Below are positions 30,576 to 38,517 of a stretch of DNA of 64,000 bases, in pieces; the stretch's first letter is position 1; each line of letters opens with the position of its first letter. The position numbers were made by a program, and so were the translations under genes. Below the pieces are notes generated by a model, which was not told the DNA's origin, did no database searches, and was given only the letters and a program-made list of their open reading frames with translations. Source of the stretch: Streptomyces sp. NBC_00775 (GTDB lineage Bacteria; Actinomycetota; Actinomycetes; Streptomycetales; Streptomycetaceae); assembly GCF_036347135.1 (NCBI RefSeq), contig NZ_CP108938.1, positions 5,704,001 through 5,768,000 on the forward strand, read 5' to 3'.

Positions 30576-31903
30576 CGCCCTTCACCTCCCGTGCGGTTGG
30601 GACTGCTGTTGCGGGTGTTGCTCGCGTGCGGGGTGTTGGCCGGGCTGGTACGCGGTGGGGGTGCGGCGGAGGGGACAGATCCGCCGCCTCCGTTCGGCGT
30701 ACGTGTGCTGTGCGCGGCCACACCGCCGGACACCGGGTTGGCGGGGCGGGGCTGGTTGCCGCCGCCTCCGCCGCCGTTGTTGTCGGCGCGGGAGCTGTGG
30801 GTCTTGATGCCCTGCGCGACCAGGGTCGCCGGGGAGCTGATCACGGCCGCGGCCTTGCTCTCGGCGCCCTGCATGATGCGGTTGTTGCGGGAGCCGGCGA
30901 TCTCGTCACCGAAGCCCGGTACGAAGCGGTAGATCATCGCGCTGGCGAAGATGGCGAGCAGGATGATCGCGAGGCCGGAGACCACGGCGGAGAACGCGTC
31001 CGGGCCGTTGTCGGTCGACAGCGCGCCCGCCAGCCCCAGCACGATCACGATCACCGGCTTCACCAGGATCACCGCGATCATGATCCCCGCCCAGCGGCGG
31101 ACGTGGCCCCACAGGTTCTTGTCGACCAGACCCGCGTACACGACCGTGCCGAGCAGCGCGCCGACGTACAGCAGTGCGGCCCGGATGACGAGCTCCAGCC
31201 ACAGGACGCCGGCCGCGAGGATCGACACCAGCGACACCACGATGAGCATGATGGGGCCGCCGCCGATGTTCTCGCCCTTGTTCAGCGCGCCGGAGAAGGT
31301 CCCGAAGAACGTGTCCGTCTGGTTGCCGGTCGTCTTGGCGAGGACCTCGGTGACGCCGTCGGTCGCCGACACGACGGTGTAGAGGATCAGCGGGGTGAAG
31401 GCGCTCGCCAGCACCGTCAGCCACAGGAAACCGATCGCTTCGGAGAGCGCGGTGGTGAGGGGGACACCTCGCACCGCCCTCTTCGCCACGGCCAGCAGCC
31501 ACAGCAGCAGGGTCAGGATGGTCGACGCCGCGAAGACCACCGCGTACTGCTGGAGGAACTTGGGGTTCGTGAAGTCGACGTTCGCTGTGTCGTTCACGGC
31601 GGCGGAGAGCTTGTCGACGGTCCAGGAGGCGGCGTCGGCGCAGCCCTTTGCGAGGGAGGAGAGGGGGTCGAGGGTGGAGGTGAGGCTGGGGTCGGTGGTG
31701 CTTCCGGAGCCGCCGCTTCCCTTGTCGCTCTTGCAGTACTGCTTGGCGGGACCGATCAGCAGGCCGCACGGGTCCTTCGAGGTGGACGGCGACGGCGTCG
31801 GGGATGGTGCCGCGGCGGCACGGGTGGCTAGCAGGACAGCCGTGGTCTGTACGGCGGCTACGACGGCCGTGAGTTTGAGGACGTGGCTTCGGCTACCGGG
31901 CAT
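30572..31903 (-). CDS. VirB6/TrbL-like polytopic membrane protein
   Basis: 443 residues from ATG 31903. A signal-like N-terminus ends in Ala-rich sequence, followed by a Pro/Ser region with Cys residues outside, then about six membrane helices (about 120-330) and a long Gly/Pro/Asn-rich C-terminal tail without fold. This layout matches the channel-forming VirB6/TrbL component of type IV systems. It overlaps the preceding VirB8-like gene by 11 bp and the following SCO6880-type gene by four. Assignment rests on topology and position more than on motifs. Confidence 0.78.
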   Translation of the reverse strand: MPGSRSHVLKLTAVVAAVQTTAVLLATRAAAAPSPTPSPSTSKDPCGLLIGPAKQYCKSDKGSGGSGSTTDPSLTSTLDPLSSLAKGCADAASWTVDKLSAAVNDTANVDFTNPKFLQQYAVVFAASTILTLLLWLLAVAKRAVRGVPLTTALSEAIGFLWLTVLASAFTPLILYTVVSATDGVTEVLAKTTGNQTDTFFGTFSGALNKGENIGGGPIMLIVVSLVSILAAGVLWLELVIRAALLYVGALLGTVVYAGLVDKNLWGHVRRWAGIMIAVILVKPVIVIVLGLAGALSTDNGPDAFSAVVSGLAIILLAIFASAMIYRFVPGFGDEIAGSRNNRIMQGAESKAAAVISSPATLVAQGIKTHSSRADNNGGGGGGNQPRPANPVSGGVAAHSTRTPNGGGGSVPSAAPPPRTSPANTPHASNTRNSSPNRTGGEGR

Positions 31904-32741
31904 ACGTGAACCCTCCGTACTCCTCGATGGCCTTGCTGATCTCGTCGGAGGTGGCGGCCTTGTCGTCGCCCGGGACCGGGGCGGGGCCGTCCTTCTGGGA
32001 GTCCGTCACGATCTTCCAGTCACCGCTGTCCCACTGGAGCTCGAAGGTCCACGTCTTCCAGGTCGAGCTGACGGGATCGGTCGAGGTCTGGGCGGACATA
32101 CCGATGAGCCCCATGTACCAGACCGAGACCTTGGCGGAGCTGTCGCTGTGCTGCTGGACCTTGGTGCCGACCGGGATCGTGCGCGAGACGAACGTGCTGC
32201 CTGCCGGCGGATTGCCGTCCGCGTCGAGCCCCAGCTTGCTGAGGAAGTCCGCCGAGTACGCCTGGTCCATCGGACCCTGGAGCTGGCCGGCGGCAGCGGA
32301 CGTATAGATGGTGTTGACGATGTCGTGCCGAGTGGCCGTCTTGAACATGGCCGTCGAACCCAACGCCACCGCATAGTTCGCCGCAGCGCTCTGCGCCCCC
32401 TGCGCACTGTGCGCGAACCCCGCCGGAATCCCCGCTGCCTTCGACTCCACCGGGCGCTCCCCCGAAGCGGTCGTGGGCGAGGTCTTGGCCTTGTCGCTGT
32501 TTCCGCTTCCCGAACCCGAAGAGGAGTCGTCACCACGGTTCGCGAAGGCGATGGCGGCGATCAGGAGGACGACGACGCCGACGACCGTGATCAGGCTCCG
32601 TGAGGAGGACCCGCGGCCGCGCCGCGCACCGCCGTAGACGTCGCCCGTGCGGTCGGGATAGCGGGTGCGTGTCTGCCCGGAACCCCCGTACCCCCCGTCC
32701 TCACCGCGCGCGCCGTCGCCGGGTTCGTCACCGAGACTCAT
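31893..32741 (-). CDS. VirB8/TcpC-like single-TM conjugation protein
   Basis: 282 residues from ATG 32741. A Gly/Arg-rich cytoplasmic segment (about 1-48), one membrane helix (SLITVVGVVVLLIAAIAF, about 49-66), a Ser/Gly linker, then an extracellular domain (about 110-282) with the KVSVWYMGLIG and TWTFELQWDSGDWKIV strands of NTF2-like VirB8/TcpC folds. VirB8-type proteins are the scaffold of the inner-membrane complex. Second gene of the operon, overlapping the VirB6-like gene by 11 bp. Fold call is by inspection. Confidence 0.75.
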   Translation of the reverse strand: MSLGDEPGDGARGEDGGYGGSGQTRTRYPDRTGDVYGGARRGRGSSSRSLITVVGVVVLLIAAIAFANRGDDSSSGSGSGNSDKAKTSPTTASGERPVESKAAGIPAGFAHSAQGAQSAAANYAVALGSTAMFKTATRHDIVNTIYTSAAAGQLQGPMDQAYSADFLSKLGLDADGNPPAGSTFVSRTIPVGTKVQQHSDSSAKVSVWYMGLIGMSAQTSTDPVSSTWKTWTFELQWDSGDWKIVTDSQKDGPAPVPGDDKAATSDEISKAIEEYGGFTYAR

Positions 32742-32941
32742 GTCGCGAACGCCCCCTCAACCTCTCGCTGAACCAAGTAGTACGACGGTAGCCGTGCTGG
32801 TTCCCGCGCGGGCGCGGTGTGGTGACTCGACATCAGGGAAACGCAACCTCAGCCGGTGGGCACGACGGACAGGTGGGTCGGAGGGAGAGGGATCCGGGCG
32901 GGCCCGGCCGGGTGCGGAGGTGTCGGACACCCCCTGGACCG

Positions 32942-33250
32942 CTACACCGCCATGCCGTACACGATGGTGAAGAGCGTGCCGAGGGATCCGATGATGAAGA
33001 CTCCGGTGAGGCCCGCGATGATGAGGCCCTTGCCCTGTTCGGCGCTGAAGGTGTCGCGGAGGGCGGTCGCGCCGATGCGCTGCTTGGCGGCGCCCCAGAT
33101 CGCGATGCCGAGGCAGAGCAGGATGGCGACCGCCATCACGACCTCGATCATCACCTTCGCCTCGTTGCCAAGGCTGCCGAAGGGACCCCAGTCCGGAGCG
33201 ATCCCGCCGATGATCGTGGTGATGTCGCCCTTATCGGCTGCGAAAAGCAT
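32942..33250 (-). CDS. Small membrane protein, VirB2 pilin-like
   Basis: ATG 33250 (MLFAADKGD) is preferred over GTG 33283, whose ribosome site would be too close; 102 residues. Two hydrophobic helices (about 33-52 and 75-98) flank a charged loop (KQRIGATALRDTFSAEQGKG), the same size and layout as actinobacterial VirB2/TrbC-like pilin subunits. First gene of the type IV-like operon, 200 bp ahead of the VirB8-like gene; that spacer has no gene. No signal-peptidase site is obvious. Confidence 0.7.
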   Translation of the reverse strand: MLFAADKGDITTIIGGIAPDWGPFGSLGNEAKVMIEVVMAVAILLCLGIAIWGAAKQRIGATALRDTFSAEQGKGLIIAGLTGVFIIGSLGTLFTIVYGMAV

Positions 33251-33737
33251 GTAAGTCACCGCCCCTAGTGGGTAGTTCTGCACCCTCTGCCACTGCGCGC
33301 AGAGGTCGGGCCCATTCTCGCCGACAAAGACGCTGTCGTATGTCGACTTGGCGTCATTGATTGGCGGGTTTCGTACGAATCCCTTGCCACCGGCTTACGC
33401 GGGACCCTTGCGGGAGGCGTGTGACGGTATGCGGCGGGTCGTATGGTCACTCTGTGTATCACGGCCGGTCACGCCGGGCAATGAAGTCGGAGCGGAACCT
33501 GTGGTGTGGTTCCGTCGTTAACCCCTTCTACGATGCGCACGCCCCGCCCGCTTCGTAGTCATCCGCACGCCCGTCCCGTTTCTGACGGGCCGTCGCGCCG
33601 ATGTCCAGCCGATGTCCAAAGGCTATCCCGCTGTCTCCCGGCACGGGAAAACGGGCCGCGGCTGGTTGCCGCGACCCGTTCATCAGGTGCTGCCGGGGAT
33701 CCCCACATGACCCCGGCGGCCCCCCGCTCCCAGGAGG
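33251..33737. promoter_or_regulatory. Promoter region of the type IV-like operon and terminator of the S53 gene
   Basis: The 487-bp gap must contain the leftward promoter of the type IV-like operon; no clear -35/-10 pair was found. No gene seen. The right end holds the terminator hairpin (33650-33680) of the S53 peptidase gene. Confidence 0.4.
33650..33680 (-). terminator. Terminator hairpin after S53 peptidase gene 1
   Basis: AACGGGCCGCGGC (33650-33662) pairs with GCCGCGACCCGTT (33668-33680), one mismatch, loop TGGTT. The corresponding hairpin after the second S53 gene is the same sequence and perfect. The leftward transcript then meets only a short T-rich stretch. Confidence 0.7.
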
Positions 33738-35063
33738 TCAGCCGGTGAAGGCCGCGACTCCCTCCGGGGTGCCCCAGCCGGTCGGGCCGTCGTAGCCGGA
33801 CGTGGCGGTGCAGAGGTAGCTGGTGGTGCAGGTGCCGTTGTTGCCCGAGGTCACGTCGTTGAGGGCCGAGGTGCCGGCCGCCGTGTACGGGAACTTCGCC
33901 GGGTAGGAGCTGGAGGACGGGGTGCCCGCGAGGGCGTAGACGCCCGCGATGATGGGCGACGAGGCGCTCGTACCGCCGAAGGTGTACCAGCCGGCCGTGA
34001 TGCCGTACGAGTCGTAGACCGAGACGCCGGTAGCCGGGTCGGCGACCGCCGAGACGTCGGAGATGGTGCGCTTGGTGCAGCCGGTGTCGGTCTGCCAGGA
34101 CGGCTTGGGGTCGTACGCGGAGCAGCCGGAGCCGGTGCCTTCGGTGCTGCTGGTCTTCCAGACCGTCTCGGTCCAGCCGCGGGTGGTGGAGGTGGCCTTG
34201 GTCAGCGCGGTGCCACCGACGGCGGTGACGTACTGCGAGGCGGCGGGCCATTCGGCGCCGTAGCCGCTGTCACCCGAGCTCACGGTGATGGCGACACCCG
34301 TGTGCTTGAAGTACGAGGTGTCGTACGTCGTGTCGGAGGAGGACTCGGAGGCGCCGTAGCTGTTGGAGACGTACTTCGCGCCCAGCGTCACCGCCTCGTT
34401 GACGGCGGTGCCGAGGTTGGCGATGGTGGCGGACTTGGCCTCGACGAGCAGGATGTTGCAGTTCGGGCAGATGGCGCTGGCCATGTCGAGGTCGAGGGAG
34501 ATCTCCTCGGCCCAGCCGGTGTTGCTCGACGGCAGCGAGGTCGTCGAGCCGGTCTGGCTGACCTTCTTGAAGCAGCCGTTGGCGGTGGTGCACGCCGACA
34601 GGCCGTAGTACGAGCGGTAGGTCGCGAGGTCCGCCTCGGCGTTGGGGTCGTTGTAGGCGTCGACGATGGCGATGGTCTCGCCCGAGCCGTTGGAGGCGGC
34701 GGCCGACGTCAGACCGTACGCGGCCTGGAGGTCCGTCGGCCCGAAGCCGGACGGGGTGGAGGCGTCGGCGGCCTTGGGGGTGACGCCCTTGGCGTACGCC
34801 TTCTCCGACATGTACTCGGTGACGCCGCTGGTGACGCGCTTGGCGTTACAGGCCGCGACGTCCGCCTTCGTGGGCGTGGCGCACGCGCGGGTCCAGCTGA
34901 CGTGGGGGGTGACCTTCGCGACGCGGGACGCCTGGGCGTCCGCGCTGCCGGCGCTGCCGAATGCGGCGAGGACGAGGGCGGCGGTGCCGAGGGCGGCCGC
35001 GCCTATCCGGCCGATGCGGCGGCTAACGCTCGCTGACGGTCTCTGGGGGTGTGTGGTGCGCAA
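33738..35063 (-). CDS. Secreted S53 (sedolisin) peptidase, copy 1
   Basis: TTG start at 35063 with AGGAGG seven bases upstream; 441 residues. Signal peptide about 1-43 (ends SADAQA). The sedolisin Glu-Asp pair is in AEEISLDLDMA (about residues 187-191), the oxyanion Asp in VSSGDSG (about 250), and the Ser in GGTSASSP (about 375); a C-terminal calcium-site segment includes SGNNGTC and GYDGPTGWG. The family is active at acid pH as an endo- or tripeptidyl peptidase. The pro-region is short. It is followed by a similar gene; both share promoter, start and terminator sequences. Expected extracellular. Confidence 0.9.
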   Translation of the reverse strand: MRTTHPQRPSASVSRRIGRIGAAALGTAALVLAAFGSAGSADAQASRVAKVTPHVSWTRACATPTKADVAACNAKRVTSGVTEYMSEKAYAKGVTPKAADASTPSGFGPTDLQAAYGLTSAAASNGSGETIAIVDAYNDPNAEADLATYRSYYGLSACTTANGCFKKVSQTGSTTSLPSSNTGWAEEISLDLDMASAICPNCNILLVEAKSATIANLGTAVNEAVTLGAKYVSNSYGASESSSDTTYDTSYFKHTGVAITVSSGDSGYGAEWPAASQYVTAVGGTALTKATSTTRGWTETVWKTSSTEGTGSGCSAYDPKPSWQTDTGCTKRTISDVSAVADPATGVSVYDSYGITAGWYTFGGTSASSPIIAGVYALAGTPSSSSYPAKFPYTAAGTSALNDVTSGNNGTCTTSYLCTATSGYDGPTGWGTPEGVAAFTG

Positions 35064-35160
35064 CGTACAGCCTCCTGGAAGTGGTTGACAGGGGCAGTGC
35101 AGGTGCGCCGCCGGTACGAGGTCCCCGGCGGTGGGCCGAGCGGCCCGCGGATGACCATCC

Positions 35161-35210
35161 CTTGTTGAGTACGCGACAACAAGAGGCTTATGGAATCCTT
35201 ACTTCCGCCA
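35161..35210 (-). promoter_or_regulatory. Operator-like palindrome and conserved promoter of S53 gene 1
   Basis: CTTGTTG-9 bp-CAACAAG at 35161-35183, followed by a block (about 35188-35210: GGAATCCTTACTTCCGCCATACCG) that is nearly identical upstream of S53 gene 2. Sequence conservation outside the coding region in only this part points to a shared control site. Confidence 0.7.
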
Positions 35211-35369
35211 TACCGAAGCGGGCCTTCACGTGACTTCTCCATGGCCGCCGGATGGCTTGCGGGTGGTTGATGCTTGACTCAACTCACAGCCGTTTCAAGG
35301 GAATTGAACAGCTCGTCAGTAAGGCAAAACCGGTGGTCATGGCGCCGGAAACGCGCCGCGGGGGCGGCG

Positions 35370-35445
35370 GAACGGGTCGCGTGGAGACGGGATCGGGTCG
35401 CGTGGACACCGGAACGGGCCGCGTGGACATGGGAACGGGCCGCGG
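35370..35445. repeat. 21-bp tandem repeat next to S53 terminator
   Basis: Units at 35370, 35391, 35412 and a partial at 35433 share GAACGGG(T/C)CGCGTGGA. The last unit forms the left arm of the terminator hairpin. The remainder of the 479-bp gap (35064-35542) holds the S53 gene 1 promoter and no gene. Confidence 0.88.
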
Positions 35446-35464
35446 CTGGTTGCCGCGGCCCGTT
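35434..35464 (-). terminator. Terminator hairpin after S53 peptidase gene 2
   Basis: Perfect 13-bp stem, AACGGGCCGCGGC (35434-35446) with GCCGCGGCCCGTT (35452-35464), loop TGGTT. Located 78 bp past the stop codon. Confidence 0.78.
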
Positions 35465-35542
35465 TCGGATGCCGCCGGGGGATCCCCACTTACCTCCCTC
35501 GGCGGCACCCGCTCGGCGCTCGCTCGGAGGCCGATGTCGGCG

Positions 35543-36919
35543 TCAGCCGGTGAAGGCGTCGATGCCCTCCGGGGTGCCCCAGCCGGTCGGGCCGTCGTAG
35601 CCGGACTTCGCGGTGCAGAAGTAGCTCGTGGTGCAGGTGCCGTTGCTGCCGCTGGTCACGTCGTTGAGGGCGGAGGTGCCGGCCGCGGCGTACGGGTACT
35701 TGGCCGGGTAGTCGCTGCTGCCCGGGGTGCCGGCGAGGGCGTACACGGACGCGATGATCGGGGCCGAGGCGCTGGTGCCGCCGTAGGTGTTCCAGCCGGT
35801 GCCGTCGGAGCCGTAGCTGTCGTAGACGGAGACTCCGGTCGCCGGGTCGGCGACGGCCGAGACGTCGGAGATCATGCGCTTCGAGCAGCTCGCGTCGGTC
35901 TGCCAGGTCGGCTTCGCGTCGTACGAGGAGCAGCCGGAGCCGGTGCCCTCGGTGCTGCTGGTGTTCCAGACGCTCTCGGTCCAGCCGCGGCTGTTGGAGG
36001 ACGTGGACAGCTTGGTGCCGCCGACAGCGGTGACGTACTTGGAGGCGGCCGGGTACTCGGCGCCGTAGCCCTCGTCGCCGGCGGAGACGGTGATGGCGAC
36101 GCCCGCGTGGTTGAAGTACGAGGAGTCGTACGAGGTGTCGGAGGAGGACTCCGAGCCGCCGTAGCTGTTGGAGACGAACTTCGCGCCCTTGGTGACCGCG
36201 CGGTTCACCGCGGTGCCGAGGTTGGCCATCGAGGACGACTTGGCCTCGACGAGGAGGATGTTGCAGTTCGGGCAGATGGCGCTGGCCATGTCGAGGTCGA
36301 GGGAGATCTCGCCGGCCCAGCCGCTGTCGGCGGTGGGGAGGGAGGTCGTCGAACCGGTCTGACTGACCTTGCTGAAGCAGCCGTTGGCGGTGGTGCAGGC
36401 GGAGAGGCCGTAGTACGAGCGGTAGGTCGCGAGGTCGGCCTCGGCGTTCGGGTCGTCGTACGCGTCCACGATCGCGATGGTCTCGCCGGAGCCGTTGGAG
36501 GAGGCGGCGTCGGTCAGGCCGTACGCCGACTGGAGGTCGCTCGGGCCGTAGCCGGTGGGGGTCGCGGAGGCGGCGTTCGGCTTGACGGTCTTGGGGGCGA
36601 TGCCCTTCTTCGCGGCCTGCTCCTCCTGGAAGGCGGTGGTGCCACTGGTGACGCGCAGGGCGTTGCAGGAGGCGTAGCCCTTCTTCGGGGTCGCGTCACA
36701 CTGCGAGGTGTACTTCACGTGGGCCTTGGCGACCTGGGCGGCGATGGCCTTGGCGCTGACTGCCTTCGGCGTCACGGGAGTTGCGGCGCTCGCGTGGACG
36801 GCGGTGCCGAGGCCGCCGATCACGAGGGCGGCGGTGGCGAAGGCGGAGGCGCCTATTCGACGCCAACTGGTGTGCGTGGTCGATCTGTTGGTGCTGGTTG
36901 TGGGGGGTGCGGTACGCAA
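35543..36919 (-). CDS. Secreted S53 (sedolisin) peptidase, copy 2
   Basis: By analogy with its neighbour it starts at TTG 36919, with the same AGGAGGctgtacg leader; 458 residues. The longer open frame to 37072 would read through the control region. Signal peptide about 1-45 (GTAVHASAA). Glu-Asp in AGEISLDLDMA, oxyanion Asp in VSAGDEG, Ser in GGTSASAP. Over most of the catalytic domain it is closely similar to copy 1, including the ICPNCNILLVEAKS stretch, so the pair is a tandem duplication that has since diverged in the pro-region. Confidence 0.9.
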   Translation of the reverse strand: MRTAPPTTSTNRSTTHTSWRRIGASAFATAALVIGGLGTAVHASAATPVTPKAVSAKAIAAQVAKAHVKYTSQCDATPKKGYASCNALRVTSGTTAFQEEQAAKKGIAPKTVKPNAASATPTGYGPSDLQSAYGLTDAASSNGSGETIAIVDAYDDPNAEADLATYRSYYGLSACTTANGCFSKVSQTGSTTSLPTADSGWAGEISLDLDMASAICPNCNILLVEAKSSSMANLGTAVNRAVTKGAKFVSNSYGGSESSSDTSYDSSYFNHAGVAITVSAGDEGYGAEYPAASKYVTAVGGTKLSTSSNSRGWTESVWNTSSTEGTGSGCSSYDAKPTWQTDASCSKRMISDVSAVADPATGVSVYDSYGSDGTGWNTYGGTSASAPIIASVYALAGTPGSSDYPAKYPYAAAGTSALNDVTSGSNGTCTTSYFCTAKSGYDGPTGWGTPEGIDAFTG

Positions 36920-37022
36920 CGTACAGCCTCCTGAGAGTGGTTGACAGGGGCAGTGCGGGTGCTGCGCGGCGCCGGTGCGGTGTCCCCGGCGGCGGGGCCG
37001 TGTGACCCGCGTAGACCTTCTC

Positions 37023-37072
37023 CTTGTTGAGTACGTGACAACAAGAGAGATCTGGAATCCTGACTTCCGCAA
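37023..37072 (-). promoter_or_regulatory. Operator-like palindrome and conserved promoter of S53 gene 2
   Basis: CTTGTTG-9 bp-CAACAAG at 37023-37045, then GGAATCCTGACTTCCGCAA (37053-37071), matching the same-position block of S53 gene 1. On the leftward strand the palindrome lies about 100 bp upstream of the TTG start. Confidence 0.7.
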
Positions 37073-37176
37073 TACCGAACCGAGGTGATCGACTTACCGC
37101 GCAATGGGCTCTCGATGGCCGGAAGCTGACGGTGGCTTGACTTGGGGTGCGGGGGCGCGGGCTTCCTGAACGGTGC

Positions 37177-38059
37177 CGTTGGGGCCGCCCGCTTCTTGGC
37201 AGTGTCGTGCTTCCGCGCGCCGAGTAAAGGGCGCTCCGCTGCGCTACGCGTCGGCTGCGCCGATTCCGCTTCGCTCCACCCTTGACTCGGCCCGCTCCAG
37301 CACGGGGGAGAAGCGAGCGGGCGGCCGGGGGTGAGGGGTCCCCGGGTGGGTTTCCGGTGGCCGGGGGTGAGTTGTTGCCCGGGGTTGGTGGGGCGCGGTC
37401 GCGCCTCGCCAGCACGCCGGGTGGGTTTGGCGGCGAGCGGTGAGTGGGGTGGCGCGTTCGGCGGTGGGGGCACGCCGGGCGGGCTTAGCGGCGAGCGGCC
37501 GGTGGCCGGGGGAGGGGGTTGGCGGGGGCCGGAGGGTGCAGGAGGGGGTGATTGGCAGATCTGTTCCAGCGGGAGGCAGGAGTAGGCAGGAGTACGTGGG
37601 TGGAGCGGGGCCCTGCGTGGAACGGATCTGCCAATCGCCGCCTGATTCAGTGGAACCGGGCGGAAGCGGGGGCGCGGTCGGCGGACAGGACCGACGTGCC
37701 CACACCGAGGCGGCGAGTGCGCGCACCTCAGCAGCCCACTCAGGGTTGGCCGCTGAGTGCACCCGGCGTGCCCCCGGTCGCAGGATGCGCCGCCCCACCG
37801 GCCGTTCGCCGCTAAGCCGGCCCGGCGTGCTGGCGAGGCGCGTCCGCGCTCGATCGGCCGGGGGCGACTGGTCACCCCCGTGGGCCGGGAGCCCACCTGG
37901 GAACCCCTCACCCCTGGGCCGCCCGCTCGCTTCTCCCCCGTGCTGGAGCGCCCCGAGTCAAGGGTGGCCCGGAGGGCCATCGCCGAAGGCGACGCGCAGC
38001 GCCCTTTACTCGGGGCGTGGAAGCGCGACACTGGCCAAGAAGCGGGCGGTCCCGACGGT
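37177..38059. repeat. Approximately 880-bp imperfect palindrome
   Basis: Left arm about 37177-37568, right arm about 37618-38059. Segments in mirror order match closely: CCGCCCGCTTCTTGGC, GAGTAAAGGGCGCT, ACCCTTGACTCGG, CTCCAGCACGGGGGAGAAG, GAGCGGGCGGCC, CGCCTCGCCAGCACGCCGGG and GGCTTAGCGGCGA in the left arm recur as reverse complements in the right. The centre is a near-perfect 19-bp pair (37550-37568 with 37618-37636, one mismatch). The right arm is longer by about 50 bases. It fills the gap between the DUF397 3' end and the S53 promoter; no gene is supported within. Confidence 0.85.
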
Positions 38060-38063
38060 TACT

Positions 38064-38324
38064 TCACGAGCGGGGTTCAGCAGGGGGTGAGGGTTCCTCG
38101 TCCTCCAGGCCCTCCACGAAGTGGTCGAACTCGCCTGCCTGTACGCCCAGTACGAAAGCGTCCCACTTCTTCTGGGTGGTCGTGACGACGTTCTCCGGGT
38201 CGCTGGTCTCGCGGATGTAGACCAGGTCGTTGTCTCCGAAGGCGAGCTCGATCCAGGGGCCGGGGCCCGTCGCGTCGTCCGGGGCGGCGCGGACCCAGTC
38301 GAGGTTCGGGGGGACTTCAGCCAC
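38064..38324 (-). CDS. DUF397 protein
   Basis: 86 residues; W-x-R/K near the start (LDWVRA), the IELAFGDNDLVYIRETSDPENVV core and WDAFVLGVQAGEFD end are the DUF397 pattern. These small Streptomyces proteins are paired with XRE-type regulators (the Scr1-Scr2 and WhiJ groups), where the DUF397 protein is thought to bind and modulate the regulator. Its start overlaps the previous DUF397 gene by eight bases. Its stop abuts the large palindrome. Confidence 0.87.
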   Translation of the reverse strand: MAEVPPNLDWVRAAPDDATGPGPWIELAFGDNDLVYIRETSDPENVVTTTQKKWDAFVLGVQAGEFDHFVEGLEDEEPSPPAEPRS

Positions 38325-38505
38325 GGTGGTGATCCTTCTTGAGGGCGTGGAGGAGGGTGCGGAAGGCCACGGGGGTGGCCTCGAGTATGGCTCCGCTGGG
38401 GTCGCTGCTCTCCGTGAGATGGAGCGTTCCCGCGCCGGAAGTGACGTGCACGCACGAGTCGCCTTCGGAGCAGTACGACGACTTCTGCCAGGTGTACGAG
38501 TTCAA
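38317..38505 (-). CDS. DUF397 protein (second, upstream copy)
   Basis: 62 residues starting MNSYTWQKSSYCSEGDSCVHV, the classical DUF397 opening (W-x-KSS-x-C). Core ESSDPSGAILEATPVAFRTLLHALK. Located 12 bp after the XRE gene and overlapping the next DUF397 gene, so the three are one transcription unit. Probable partner or antitoxin-like modulator of the XRE regulator. Confidence 0.88.
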   Translation of the reverse strand: MNSYTWQKSSYCSEGDSCVHVTSGAGTLHLTESSDPSGAILEATPVAFRTLLHALKKDHHRG

Positions 38506-38517
38506 GGCGGCTCCCGC

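Noticed and set aside
33262..33275. CCCCTAGTGGGTA, resembling a CsoR half-operator upstream of the type IV-like operon
   Set aside because: The left half reads ACCGCCCCTAG rather than ATACCC, so the dyad is broken; likely chance.
26047..33283. Integrated conjugative element or plasmid
   Set aside because: No integrase, relaxase, replication gene, tRNA or direct-repeat attachment site is visible; neighbours are core genes.
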